Shown here: positions 24,062 through 36,209 of the stretch, in pieces
Position numbering within the stretch: position 1 is the first letter of the stretch
Layout: every line of letters starts with the position of its first letter
NCBI GenBank assembly: GCA_030549775.1
Contig: CM060174.1
Coordinates: 28,028,117-28,092,116 of the forward strand
Origin: Tamarix chinensis
Lineage: Eukaryota > Streptophyta > Magnoliopsida > Caryophyllales > Tamaricaceae
Length of the DNA: 64,000 bases
Direction: 5' to 3'
The notes under the pieces: generated by a model
What the model saw: only the letters and a program-made list of their open reading frames with translations
What the model was told of the DNA's origin: nothing
Database searches by the model: none
Made by a program: the position numbers and the translations under genes

Positions 24062-25351
24062 TTAGTACGCTACTTACTGAGTAAGATAAGTTACTCCCTT
24101 AATATACACAAATATACCATTTTATCACACATAAATATAGATTACAGTATGCATCATGCTAATACCATATATATAAAGATAGAAGTACATGAAATCATAT
24201 TATCATGCATAATTTCCAAAAATTAGCATACTTCATGCATAGACTCATAACCTTCTCACATAAGCATGTACATACTTTATGGTAAGGAGACCCAAGCAAC
24301 TCCTAGAGTTGAGTCCAATTAACCAAATTCTTAGGTTATACCATTAGTTCATCCATAAAAGAGATAGGTATGTCTACCAATCAATATTCCATTTCATAAC
24401 CAAGCATTCAGGTCAACCATTTGCCAAGCATAATAACTAGATTTACTCATTTTCGACAAACCATATGATTACTTCTATTCTTACCATGTATTAGCCATTC
24501 TGTTAACCATCATTCACAATTGATCAATTGTTTATTTAAAAACCATATTTTATTATAGTTGAGCGATGGATTATACACCATTCCATGGTCTCATATACCA
24601 GAGAAGCCTATCCAAAAAGGGACATAAAGTCTAGGCCGAAGTCAATCACCAAGTGGACATAAGTCCAGGCCGAAGCCAATCACCATAGTGGACATAAGTC
24701 CAGGCCGAAGCCAAGCACCTAGGTAAACAGACCCTTTAGTATCGATACCCCATAATATATCATTAGTGTCTAAAGTAGGTAAGGTACTGGGACTTCTCAG
24801 AATCCCACACAAGGTAAAACCCGAAGGCACCAAAAATTCCTAAAGGCATACTAACCCCCAGTAGGTAATCGAAGATTGGGTAACCCAGACACAGACCCAG
24901 ACCCATACTCAACTCAACTTTATTTTTATTTAAGTGATTAGTGTTTTATTCATAAGGATGGGTCATCATACAACACCCATACAAGCAGACAAGGTAAATC
25001 CCACAATAAACTATATTGATCTTTTTTATTTCCATTTTCCCCAACCATATGGCTTTATCATTTTTCCTTGGCTAATGAAATTCATATCCGTCATATGGTT
25101 TAATCCATGCCCTTACTGATTTCCATTACTCTTATTTCCATTTTATCACTTATCACAACTAAATTACACCTTTAGCCTTTACATTACTCATAATATATGC
25201 CATAAGTTATGATCCGTTTTAATCCTTTAATTAGTCCAATAATCTATGTTAAGATCTACATTTCATCCCATTGACAATCATGATATAGTCCCAAATACGA
25301 CCCCTAAGTATAACTAAAACACAAGGAAACAAATCAAGAAAATTGGCTGAA

Positions 25352-25626
25352 GCAGTCGATCGGTTTGCCCCAATCAATTGATTGATTTGGGTTGACCAGT
25401 CAATTAGTTCAACTCAACTAGCCGATGTTTTCTTCAAATAGGTTGATTGGTTTGGGAAAACCGGTTGACTATTTATAGACCAATCAATCAATGTCAAATC
25501 ACTCGAAGGGCTTAAGTAGAGCACAAGATCAAGGTCTCTAAAGACAAACTAGTCGAGGGGTTGGGTCAACCAATCGACTGTTCTAAGAACTAGTCGATTG
25601 GTTTGACCTAACTGGTCGATCAATTT
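25352..25626 (-). repeat. GTCGATTGGTTTG motif cluster 1 in D
   Basis: About ten degenerate copies, on both strands, of a short motif ACTAGTCGATTGGTTTG/CAACCAATCGACTAGT. Neighbouring copies form imperfect inverted repeats. Confidence 0.7.
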
Positions 25627-26303
25627 ACCCTAACATAGCATTAATTCACAAACTTCATGTAGATTCTTACATGATTATCATTTCTAACTATACTAAAATA
25701 TTCATTAACATCAACCAACATATTCCTTTCTATACTAACATGCATTTCTCCACCTAACATCATCATAACTTATTTTACCCATTTTCATGCTCTTTTCTCC
25801 ATTTGTGACATTAAACACATGCAAATCATGCACACAATTGCATTTCTTCATATCATATGCATCCACTAACTAAGATATCACTTTTCATGCAAATACACAT
25901 GCTTACATTTTAAGAGCAAGAATTACTTACTTGATGTAGGCTAAATTCCCTTAAAAATTGAATTTCCAAGTTTGTGAAAACTTCCACTCTTAAAATCCCA
26001 AAACCAAAATCTTAACTCAAGTATTATACCAAAAACCTTATCAAATTTCAAAAAAGAAATCAGAAAGGAGAAGGACATACCATTGAGATGAAACAGAGAA
26101 AGGCTTAACTGGACCACTCAATCTTTTCCCACAAATCTAACTTTGCTTTATTCAACAATATAAACAAGTTAGAGCTAGAGGTAGGATTAGGAGAGTGAAA
26201 ATAAATTGGCAGGTGCTTGAAGTGTGCAGGGAAAAGAAGAGAAAGCAGAATTTAGAGAAACTTTTGTGGCTGAAAGAAAGTGCAATGTAGGGAGGATTGG
26301 GGC

Positions 26304-26311
26304 TATTTATA
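26304..26311 (-). promoter_or_regulatory. TATA box of LTR D
   Basis: TATAAATA on the minus strand, followed downstream by a CTTTCTTTCAGCCAC block shared with LTR E. Confidence 0.6.
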
Positions 26312-26769
26312 GCTAACAAATCAAAGGAAAACATAGAGGGTTTGGAAGGAAACCTGTGACCATTTGAATTTAATCAGAATGGATATATTTGCTTGGGATT
26401 TTCTAACCTAGTCTCCCGAGCTCAATTTGTGACTCTAGGAAACTCATTTCAAACATACCAGAACTCATATACATAAATAAAAAAATGGGAGTTCACTGTG
26501 GAAGGAATCTTTTAACTGCTCAAAAATACACCTGAGGTTAAAGTAATCGATCTCAGAACCAAGTAGAGGAGAGGGGAGGAGTAAGATAATGGCTGAGGTC
26601 ACCTATCTCCCTCATGTGTCTTAATGAACCTCTAGAGCAATCGAGGTAATAATTTTAGGTTAAACGCATCATAAAAATAGTTAGCAATCTCTTAGCAATA
26701 ATAGGTATGTGTTGATAAGGTTCCATTTTAGTGTAAGAAAATTTTTAAAAAAATTTAATTTGAAAACAT

Positions 26770-26935
26770 GACTAGCTCAACCAAACGGTTTGGGTCTACT
26801 AGTTGACTTTCATCCACCAATCGATCTATTTCCCCCAACCATTCGATTAGTTTGGTTGAGGAACTCAATTTGGCTACAACAACAAACCAATTGATTGGTT
26901 CATGGAACCAATCAATGGATTTACCTATAAAACTA
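26770..26935 (-). repeat. GTCGATTGGTTTG motif cluster 2 in D
   Basis: A second cluster near the 5' end of the LTR (CCAATCGATC, CCATTCGATTAG, CAATTGATTGG). The D-type LTR starting at 63576 has it at the same place (63735-63835). Confidence 0.65.
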
Positions 26936-27244
26936 AATAAACTTCATTTTCTGACATGATTTTAAATCAAATCATATTCTAAATCAAATCATATCAAAAA
27001 TAAAAGGTCCAAAATTGACAAAAAAATTCTACCCTATCCATTACACAAAAGTGTAGGGTATTACACATTTTGAGTAAAAATCATGAAACTTGAGAAAAAT
27101 GGGATGTGATGATTAAATGTTAAGTTATGAAAGTTTATTCGGTTGAAAATGTGTTATACTATGTTAAGGCATGTTCCAATGTGGTTAATGATGATTTACA
27201 AGTATATGACTGCATGAAAATAATGTTTTGATGTTGTTGTAGGG

Positions 27245-27545
27245 AAAACTAATCAAGTAGTAAGGTCAAACCAATCAAATGGTTCCTAGAATAGTCTACC
27301 AGCTGACCCAACCCATCAACTAGTAATCCTGCAAAGACCTTCTTGCTCTCTACTTAAACCCATCGACTGGTTTGATGGAACTAATTGATTGGTCTATGAA
27401 TAGTTGACTAGTTTTCCTAAACTGATCGACTGGTTTGAGAAAAAATAGGGTCTGATTGAGTCAAACCGATTAACTAGTTGTCCTAATCTGATCTACTGGT
27501 TGGTATGACCGATCAACTAGTTGGGCCAAATCGATTGTTGGGTTT
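27245..27545 (+). repeat. GTCGATTGGTTTG motif cluster in LTR E
   Basis: Reverse-oriented counterpart of the 25352-25626 cluster, with many ATCGACTGGTTTG/CCAATCAAATGG variants. Confidence 0.65.
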
Positions 27546-29109
27546 GACTAGTTTATGTGATTTGTTCATTTCGGTTTGGTAATACTTTGAGGCTATGCAT
27601 GGGGCTATTCTAGGATAAAAAACATATCTTATCATGGATCAATGACTCAATGAATGGATTAAATGGATCATAGTTTATGATATACTCAATGAGTGTTATA
27701 AAGGCTAAATAGGTATCACTTATGACATGGGATGGTTTCGAGAAGAGAGTAATGAAGCCCAACTTAGGATTGAATATATTAACATGATGGGCATGATGAA
27801 TAGTGGACAAGAATAAATGGAAACCCCACATGGTTGGGAAATGGAAAGGATAAATATGGAAGAAATATGTTAATGCATTTCTTGTTCTTGTATGGGCCTT
27901 GTATGATCACTTATCCTTATGAAGAATGTACTAATCACATAAAGAAAAAGATAATGGAATTGTGTATGGGTTTGGGTTACCTGATCCTCGATTAGCTACT
28001 GGGGGTTAGTCTGCCTTTGAGCTTTTATTGGTGCCTTTAGTCCTTACCTTCAGGTGGGATCTTAGAAATCTCGGTAGCTTACTTACTCTAGACAACAATG
28101 ATGTACTAGGGGGTATCAATACTAAAGGGTTTGATTACCTATGGGGTTGGATTTAGCCTGGACTTATGTCCATACTGGTTGACTTCATCTTGTACTTATG
28201 TCGCTTTGGTAATTGACTTTAGTTTGGAATTTATGTCCCTTGGTTTGGATAAGCTTCCATGATATAGGAGACCATGGAGTGGTGCATAGTCCATCGCTCG
28301 CTGATAAGAATTTGGATGATAAGGAATTGGATGTTAAAATTGGTCAATGAATAAGTGAACAATATATAATTGGATAACGTTGGAAACAATGGATTATATG
28401 ATGAAAATGGTAAAAAATGATTTATACACCTGTTAATAATTGGAAAGACTAACTAGATATGGATCTATATCAATGTGTGGACAAGGAAGAATATAACCTA
28501 ACTAGTTGAGTAAGTTGGAAAGTAAACCCTAGTAGTTTTCTAAAATAACCTATTTATACATGTGTGATTACTAATGTGAGAATAATATGAAGATAAGCGT
28601 AATATATTTTTTATTATCTGAGTCATGCATGATAGTATGTTTTAGTGTATCCCTACTTTTATGTATATGACATTAGAATGGAACATGTTAATTACATTAT
28701 CTATGTGTGATAGATTTTCCATTGCATACTTATCTTCTTGTTGAGGAAGCAACTTGGCTTACTTTGTACATAGCGTACTAATGTGCCTGTTTGTTGGATC
28801 GCCTACTCATTCCCATGAGCATAGGCCCATGTACAGGTTTTTGGGGATGTCCAGTAGTGGGCCTACCTTAGTTTGGGTCAGGTCTTGAGAGCATGGACAT
28901 TTGGAATTTTTATGGGGTTCATGGTATACCATGGTTTTGTTTTTGGGGTCACACCCTAATCTCATTGAAATGTAGCCCCATACTTTTAACTATTATATTC
29001 CTATATTGATTTGGTTGGGGATAGATGAGGTCTTTGATGTAAATATTCTTTTAAGTGTTTATGTAATATATGGTTGTGTACTCTATTTTGAATTGGTTGA
29101 TTGGTTTAG

Positions 29110-29157
29110 CCTAGTATATGATATGGAGTGGGTGATAGATGTCTATCTTGTGTTAGG
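29110..29157 (+). promoter_or_regulatory. S1 hairpin of LTR E
   Basis: CCTAGTATA (29110-29118) pairs with TGTGTTAGG (29149-29157) over 9 bp, three of them G-U, only in the plus (sense) RNA. It ends 93 bp from the LTR end. Confidence 0.6.
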
Positions 29158-29299
29158 TACTGCAGTATCACCCCATTTTCCTAGGTGTATTTTTAGCTTA
29201 TGTATTGTTTTAAACGAAATTTTTTGGTAGTGAAAAATGAGGGTGTTATAAAGATTTCTTCCATCACCAGCCAATGTTGCTAGTTGTGTGCTAGTTAAT

Positions 29300-30160
29300 T
29301 AAGGGTTCAAAAGCCCTACATTTTTTAGCCTAGATATTTCTAAAGCTTCTTCTAGTGGACACCCAAATGTGATCAGTTAGTTAGAGGCTAAGAATCAAGC
29401 CAATGTGGTGATTGATATGCCTATTATTTCTTCCTTATTAGCATGTGTACTTTTTCGTTCTAGTGTATGACATTCCTTTGTGTCATTTTTTTGTTGCTTG
29501 AGTTTCCTTATCTTTGTATACTAGTATTTCCACTTCTTTTATGTTTCCTTTAGGGTATAAGTTGATTTTTCTAGGCATTATAGAGGTATGTACCTAGTTA
29601 TTATTGGTGTTGAGTTCCTAATATACCTCATACAGCTTGAACTCCATGATTTTGATTTGGTCTTTAGGATGGACATGTTATAAAAGTACTAAGCATTAAT
29701 AGATTACACTCAGGAGTGCATGGTTCTTTGAGGACCAAAGGGTTCTATGTTCTCATATCGAAGGTGTGAGCCTAAGACCTTTGTGAAGGCGATGTTTGTG
29801 ATCACTCTTGGTACCCATGCTTAGAAGGTGTATTCACTCTTCTTATGCTAGTGATTGGAGATTATTCTAATGATTCATAAGTATCTAAACATGTTCCCTA
29901 AGGAGATTCTAGGTATTTTACCTATCCTAGATATTGAGTTCACAATCAAATTGTTTTTAGGGACTCAACTATTGACCAAAGCACCATACTATATAGCACC
30001 TGTAGATATGTAAGAGCTTAAATCTCAATTGGATTCGTTCGAGTATATTACCCTTAGGAGGGTATTGATCCCCTTTGTTAGGAAGAAGAGCCATTATCAT
30101 ATTACTCATAGGATTGATCAACTAGTTTATCTATGGAATAAAGTGTATTATTCTTAGCCA
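29300..30160 (+). pseudogene. Ty3/gypsy protease-RT relic
   Basis: Frame-shifted pieces in order: SSVSHSF (protease active-site region), YRGMYLVIIGVEF, LIQLELHDFDLVFRMDML (typical of the protease end), ALIDYTQE. The protease-RT linker follows with IEFTIKLFLGTQ-like sequence and KAPYYIAPVDM..ELKSQLD, and RT-start traces VRKK and HRIDQL around 30080-30150. RT catalytic motifs are absent because the sequence is cut off at about 30160. The linker pattern is that of Tekay/Del-like chromoviruses (inference). It may belong with the gag at 16094-21850. Confidence 0.75.
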
Positions 30161-31884
30161 TAGCCAATCAACTATTTTGGCTAGTTTGATAGTAGTTGAT
30201 CGATTAAGCCATCCCATCTCTTAGTTCTAGAAGGGAATTATGGTTTGGCAGTGCCCAAAGGAGTTGACTAGTTTCAATTAGAATGATTTCATTTCATGTT
30301 TTTGGCCTTGTCATGGTTTAGGGCATCATATCATGTTATGATACGATTATTGGATATTGAAATCCACTAACTGGCATGAGCTAATTAACCCAAATGGCAG
30401 ATTAAATTGGCCAGAAGTAAACTAAGCCTTTATTCATGAATGAAAGGAAGAATATTTTTGAAATAATGATAGTTATGGGTGCATATGGTTATATTTGGAT
30501 ATTTTAATTACCACCTTGACATGATTTGGCTAAGTAATGATGATATCACCTCTTAGTACCCTTGATGGGTTTTGTTGAATAGTTTGGAGTACCTATGTGG
30601 GCATGGTTGGTTTGGTATGCTAAGTGGGCCTTCTATGGAATTTGTTTTGGTATAATAAAACACTAATAACTTAAAGAAGAATATTGAAGAGCATTACATG
30701 GGTTTATATTATCCAATCCTCAATTATAAACTGAGGGTTAGTCTGGTTCTAGGCATTTGTACTATCATTTACCTTTGGGTTGGATCTAATTTGATTCTGG
30801 ATACCTTTCCTACTCTAGACACAAATGATGTACTAAAGGGTATCAATAATAATGGATCTGGTTATCTAAGTAGGTTTATTTGGCTTCAACTAGACTTTAT
30901 GTACATTAGTGATTTCCTTAGCTTTGGCCAGATTTGTGTCCTTTAGTTATTAGTTCAACTTCAATAGGTATTTAGAGACCATGGAAGATAATCCATCCTA
31001 TTGCTCAAAAGACAATTAGTTATATATTATTATGATCACAACCTTGTGAATGGTTAAATAAGATGGACCTTATGGTCATCCTAAGTGGCTTGCATTCTAA
31101 ATATGTTATCTCTCATGCACTTATGTTGTTATCCATGATTTCAAAGTCTTGTGATAGCATGATTAACCTTGATTTCCTACCCTTCATGTGAAGCTTGATT
31201 TTCTAGAGTCTATGTCTATCATTGAGCATGATGTTACTTACCTCCATGTGCATGTATATGATGCCATGTTGATAATACAATGTTAGTAAAACATGTAAGT
31301 TTTGGTATGTTATTGTATGCACATGTTAATGTGTGTTAGCTTAACTTTTATGCCTATGATGAGCCTATGTTCATCATAAAATTATATGATAGGGTAACTT
31401 GACATTCTTGGTATGCATGTACTGACGTTAATGACCTTCTTAATGCCACAAGCATAGGATCTTATGTAGGTTGGTGAGGGTAGTTAGTAGTTGGTAATAT
31501 GCTTATTTTTGGTTGAGTCATTTAAAAAGAGACTTTCTAGTATTAGTTTTCTTTTTTGATGGTCCTTTAGCAACTAAGATCTTATTATAGGTATTTTCCT
31601 CTGTTCTCTCTCATGTTTTCCCATGTTTGTTGTGCCCATATATGGTTGTGGTTTGTGAACCCTAACACTTTTATCTTTATGCTATCTAATTTGCACACTC
31701 TATTTCTTGGGTTTAAATGTTTGGATACTCAACCTTGTGTCTAGCATGGGACGGATAGTGAGATATCTATCTTATGCTAGATATGGTGGTAACATCCTAT
31801 TTTTCATAAGATTGTTTTAGTATTTTTGATTCCGCATATGTTTGCAAAATGAAAACTTTTGTTAGTAAAAATGAGGGTCTTACT
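30161..31884 (+). mobile_element. Type O LTR, 3' portion
   Basis: Ends GAGGGTCTTACT at 31884, with the last 270 bp similar to the end of LTR C (15590-15840). Sequence around 30480-31050 resembles M (49290-49870). The left end is not recognisable, so the copy is probably 5'-truncated. No primer site follows. Short frames such as 30698-30946 are not supported as genes. Confidence 0.6.
31740..31781 (+). promoter_or_regulatory. S1 hairpin of LTR O
   Basis: TCTAGCAT (31740-31747) and ATGCTAGA (31774-31781), a perfect 8-bp stem 103 bp from the LTR end. The arm sequence differs from that of LTR B at the equivalent place. Confidence 0.55.
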
Positions 31885-32518
31885 AGGAAAGACTGAGAAA
31901 TTTGTTGAAAAGAGTCGTTCTCTTCTTCTTGTGAAGGAAAAGGATGTTTAATCTAGAGGGATCATGATGCAGGATCCTCAAGATGATAGTGATTTGGCAT
32001 ACTTGATTATTAATTTAAGTCATTCTTGTAGGTATGTAATATATTTGCAGGAAGAAGATCAAACCATTTAAGAAGTTAAGATACTTAAGATTTTTAATTG
32101 TTACAACCTATTATAAAGGAAGCTATTGTACATGAAAGTCAACTCTATAAGTCAAGAAGACCTAGTCAACCTTTGAAGTCAACATCAATGTTTTGATTAG
32201 GATTCTTGTTATTTGTTTTCATGTACTAATTAGCTTACTTTGTTTGTAATTATTTTTATTGTTTTATGTATTATATATGATATAAATACATTGTCAATAA
32301 TAGTTTATTTGCTAGTTAGCCATTTGTGTGTCATATGGATAAATTAGTGTGCTAGTTAGCAATATCCTATACCTATATATACATCTCAATGTTCTACTAA
32401 TGTTGCTAGTGAAAAAATGGTCAAACAACTATGAATAGTAACTACTATATATCCTAAACCATATTCATTACAATAACTTAATAAAGACAAAGGATCTAAG
32501 GTGAATAAACAAACCCAA
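31885..32518 (+). other. Unassigned segment with a possible small solo LTR
   Basis: Starts with a Lys/Glu-rich fragment that might be decayed Gag-Pol linker. A candidate LTR at 32099-32477 starts TGTTACAACC, has TATAAATA at 32281-32288 and is flanked by TTAAT at 32094-32098 and 32478-32482, but ends AATAAC rather than CA, so I do not call it firmly. Confidence 0.35.
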
Positions 32519-32719
32519 TGTAATACCCCAAATTTTAATAATAATAATAATAATAGGATGAAATTAAAATTTTATTATTTAGCCTAATCCCAATATTTTA
32601 TTTTAATTATTTAGTCCAAAATAATTTATAGGCAATTTATAAAAATTTTATTTATTTATATAATTATCATTTTTGTTGTTGGAACTAAGCCAAATTTATC
32701 CAAAAATCCAACCTAAATC

Positions 32720-33840
32720 CCACAAATTTTCTGTTTCCCCCATTTTTTTCTTCTCCTTTTCCCTTTTCTCCCTTCTTTTTTTCTTCCTTATTCTCCTTCT
32801 AGGATGCGTTGTTCCTAGCTGATCCCCCTCTTTCTCTCTCTATTAGTTTCTTCTCCTCAAGCAGCCCAATCTTTCCCCCTCTCTTATTTTCTTTCTCCCA
32901 AGGCGGTTGGCCCATTTCCTTCTTTTCCTTTTTTCCCTTTTTTCTCCGTCTCTTATTTTCTTCTTTCCCTTTTCTCCTCGCCTTCTTCCTCACTCCTGTC
33001 TCCCTAGCATTGCCATCCTTCCCCTTCCATTTTTGTCCCCTATAGCACCTCCTGCACCCAACTAGGCATTCCCCCTTTCCCTTCTTAGCCATGCAAGGCC
33101 ATGCAAACTAGCATATGCCATTGCACTCCCCCTACTATCTGCACCTGGCAATCGTACCTCTACACCTGTCCCTACCTTACCTTACCACCTACACCCCTCC
33201 TTCCCCCTACAATATAGCGCACCTATCACCCCCCTCTCATCTTCCTCACACCCTCAACCCCTTCCCCTGCCTATAAATACCCCTTCGATGCCCTCTCTTC
33301 TTCACCCCCTCGATGAGCCTCCCTTGTTCTACGCAACGACCCCACTTCCAGCCCATTATATCCCTATTATCAGCGCCTAGCCACGCCCCTAGTGCCTCCC
33401 CTCTTCCCTATCTTTCCCCTCCTTCTTCCCTTATCTTTTTCCTTGAGCCAGCAAGCATTGTAAGCTACACCTCCTAGTGCAACCACCATCGACTAACTTG
33501 TCCCCTCCATGCCACCGTCGCACCTTAGCCACCCTACATAGGTGTCCTAGCTTGTGTAGCAACCCCTTTCTCTCATCCGTCTCCCCATCCTTTCTCCTAC
33601 TCCCTATCGGTTGTGTGCCCATACACCGCTGTCAGCCACTAGTTCCGCCACCATAACCATCCATCCCACTGGCCTATCTTGGTGCTAACACCACCCTTGA
33701 CCCTAAGCTTCTAACCCCCACCTTTTTCACCAAAAAATTGGCCACCGTCACTACAGCCATGCTGCCACACCATTTTTCCTCTCCATTCTAGTAAGCACCA
33801 CTTCCTTTCCTCTCTTTTAGTTTTCATTAGACTAGATTCC
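32720..33840 (+). other. Pyrimidine-rich leader of LTR F
   Basis: C/T-rich tract interrupted by the TATA box. Frames at 32799-33092 (minus) and 32809-33045 (plus) are composition artefacts. Confidence 0.6.
33272..33279 (+). promoter_or_regulatory. TATA box of LTR F
   Basis: TATAAATACCCC, the same extended box as in LTR H (57200). Transcription would start about 30 bp downstream and include the rest of the LTR as leader. Confidence 0.65.
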
Positions 33841-34521
33841 TCTTTATTATTCTTTTATTGTGAAAAAAAAATAAAAGGAAAGGATATCCTAAGTTCGAAT
33901 ATTTTCATTTTCTAGGTTCTATTTTGGTGACAATGGGAGAGGAGGCATAGATCATTTTTGCTTAAGCCTAAAGCCATCTCAGTAAGGATACAATCATAGC
34001 TAGGGCATTGTTTTTTTTTAATATGACCTTATTATATGTTAAGTGAAGACATGCATAAAATGTTAGATGGTATAGGGTTGTATGTGTAGCTTGGCATGGC
34101 AATGACTAAAGGTAAGAAGATGTGAGGGCACGATTGTGTTGGTTTAAGTGTTGATGTGTATCTCTATTTTATGAAACTGCATGTTTAAAAAGTAAGAGAG
34201 TCTTTGTGTTAGATGCTTTGTGACTTAGGTAGTATTCTAAGACCTAGGGGCATTTGGTTCAATATTGTGAAAAGTGGCATATTGGGTACTTTAGGCTATA
34301 ATCTGGCCTAAAATAAGTTAGAGGTGCTACACGAAATAACTATGGTAAGAATAAAAAAGTCAATGCTAAACACAGTATGGGGAGGGTTAACCCTGCATAG
34401 GGTGGGTCAAATCAAATGAGAGCTATGACCATGGGTGAGTAGAGTAAGGATAGGTTGCTAAGAGTGGATATGGGCATAACACCCCCAAAGTTCATTACTA
34501 AAAAATTTCTTTTAATGTAAA

Positions 34522-34835
34522 GGTAATAATAATAATAATAATAATAGTTCCAATCGTAAGAATAATGCTAACAAAGGTCCTAATAATCATAATAGTAGTA
34601 GCCTTAGTGATAATATGCTCAAGTATAATAATAGTAGTAGTAATAATAATAGTAATAATAGTAATGATAATAGTAATAATAGTAACAATAATAATAATAA
34701 TGTTAAGAATAATACTAATAATAATCGAAATGGTAATAGTGATATAAGGATTCAAATATTTACAATAATAATAAAAGTGATAATATGCCAAGGTAAGTAT
34801 TAATAATAATAGTAATAATAATAATAATAATAATA

Positions 34836-34927
<92 letters not shown>

Positions 34928-35060
34928 AAAAATAATGATAATCATAATAATAATAAGGTTGTTAACCCTTAATAATAATAATATTAGTCAAAATAATTAC
35001 GAAGTTAGGTTAAATAATAATAATGATAACATAATAATAATAATAATACCATTAATACTA
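34522..35060 (-). repeat. AAT-rich tract with pure (TGA)n block
   Basis: AAT/AGT-rich imperfect microsatellite containing an uninterrupted TGA block of about 30 units (34837-34927). Its translation gives poly-Met or poly-Ile, not a gene. Confidence 0.95.
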
Positions 35061-35365
35061 GTAAAAATTACTAACACTTGTATAAAAAAGGTTTAGGGGT
35101 TGGGGAGGTTAGAGTACCACCTAGGGATGGTGGCGGCACCGGCGGCGGCGACGACGGTGGTGGTGGAGAGAGAAGAGAGAGGGAGAGGTGGTTGTATAGG
35201 CTAGGAGAGAGGGAATGAGGGGATGATTGAGGTGGTGGTGGGTGCCTTATGTGGAGAGGGTTGGAGTGGATGGTGGTGCAGCCAAAGGGGGCGGCGCACG
35301 ACACCGGGTGTGGTGGTCGAAGGTGGTGGAGGGAGGAGAAAGGAGGAGGAGAGGGTGGCAGGGAA

Positions 35366-35859
35366 CAAGGTTGTAAACGGGGTGAATTTTACCCAAAACC
35401 TGACGGATTTTATCCGACGAATATTTAAACGGATATGGATACGGATATGGATTATGAAAAAAAATACCCATCGGGTTCGGGTATAGATATGGGTATGCGA
35501 TATCCATACCCGTATGCATAACCATACCCGTATCCATATCCATACCCATTTACCTAATATATAATTACCCTTTTACCCTTAATTTTAAAATAAATATATT
35601 ATAAATTAAAGTTAAAGTTCTCATTTAGCTTAACTCTAAGTGGGTTTATTCTTTAGGTAATGGATTTATCTGCTGGATAATATCCATTAACGGGTAAACG
35701 GATAATCCGTCGGGTAATGGATATTCAATGGATGTGGATATAGATGTGTTAACGGATATGGATTTGGGTATGGGTACGGATTCGGGTACGGATTTTCTTA
35801 ACAGGTACGGATACGGGTATGGGTATACTCACCCCAAACCTACCCCGTTTACATTCCTA
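35366..35859. mobile_element. hAT-type MITE, TSD GCAGGGAA
   Basis: 494 bp. Imperfect terminal inverted repeats (CAAGGTTGTAAACGGGGT and, from the right end, TAGGAATGTAAACGGGGT). 8-bp duplication GCAGGGAA at 35358-35365 and 35860-35867. The interior is rich in GGATATGG/CCATATCC and GGGTA/TACCC palindromes. No coding capacity. It lies in the purine-rich part of LTR G. Confidence 0.9.
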
Positions 35860-36201
35860 GCAGGGAAAAAAGGAGGTATAAGGAGGTAGAGGGATCTCCC
35901 CTGTTTGTTCAGGAGGGTAGAGGGGGTGTTAGTTGTGGCAGAATTGGTGGTGAACGGTGGTGCGAAGGGTGATGGTGGTCGAGGTGGGTTGATTGGGAGT
36001 TGGACTTTGCACGGCCGGGGTGGCTCGTGCAGGGAAAATCAAGGATAAAGGAAGGCATAATTTGGTAGAGGATGATGCAGAGAGCGGTTCTTTGGGTGGC
36101 TCGGGAGCCAGCGGTGGGGCAGTCGTCTGATCGGGAGGTGGCGTAAGGGATGGTTTCCTAGGCTATGAATCAAAGGAGCCTGATTATGGCTGCCATTATG
36201 G

Positions 36202-36209
36202 TATTTATA
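36202..36209 (-). promoter_or_regulatory. TATA box of LTR G
   Basis: TATAAATA on the minus strand at the position expected from F, H and I. Confidence 0.6.

Larger units (their letters stand above)
23148..27065 (-). mobile_element. Type D solo LTR, TSD CATTT
   Basis: 3,918 bp. Plus-strand ends TGTAACCACCCC and GGGTATTACA; flanks CATTT at 23143-23147 and 27066-27070. It is the reverse-oriented relative of the LTR it entered. Contains a hAT MITE (23595-24061), two clusters of GTCGATTGGTTTG motifs and a TATAAATA box on the minus strand. No gag or pol. The open frame at 23600-23875 belongs to the MITE and is not a gene. Confidence 0.9.
21851..29250 (+). mobile_element. Type D LTR (E copy), plus orientation, interrupted by another D copy
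   Basis: The right end is GAGGGTGTTATA at 29250. Homology to the reverse complement of the D copy is clear from about 22130 (AAATTTCTTATACTAAAAT) through the TATA box at 22636 and the hairpins. The left end is unresolved; a tentative AAGAT at 22060-22064 matches AAGAT at 29251-29255. Split at 23147/27066 by D. It separates the gag (to 21850) and protease (from 29300) of one relic, so I read it as a solo LTR inserted there. Net length about 3.2-3.5 kb. Confidence 0.65.

Noticed and set aside
22060..29255. AAGAT as target duplication of LTR E
   Set aside because: The right copy fits, but the left copy is followed by ATGTATTC, not a clear TG terminus, so the left boundary is left open.
13055..31884. 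Pairing LTR C (13055-15840) and LTR O (to 31884) as the two LTRs of one element
   Set aside because: Only about the last 270 bp are clearly similar; the rest of O resembles M, and no CTTTA duplication follows O.
32099..32477. 379-bp LTR with TTAAT duplication and TATAAATA
   Set aside because: The terminus is AATAAC instead of CA and no second copy was found; kept only as a candidate.
34836..34945. Poly-Met frame
   Set aside because: Translation of the TGA/ATG microsatellite.
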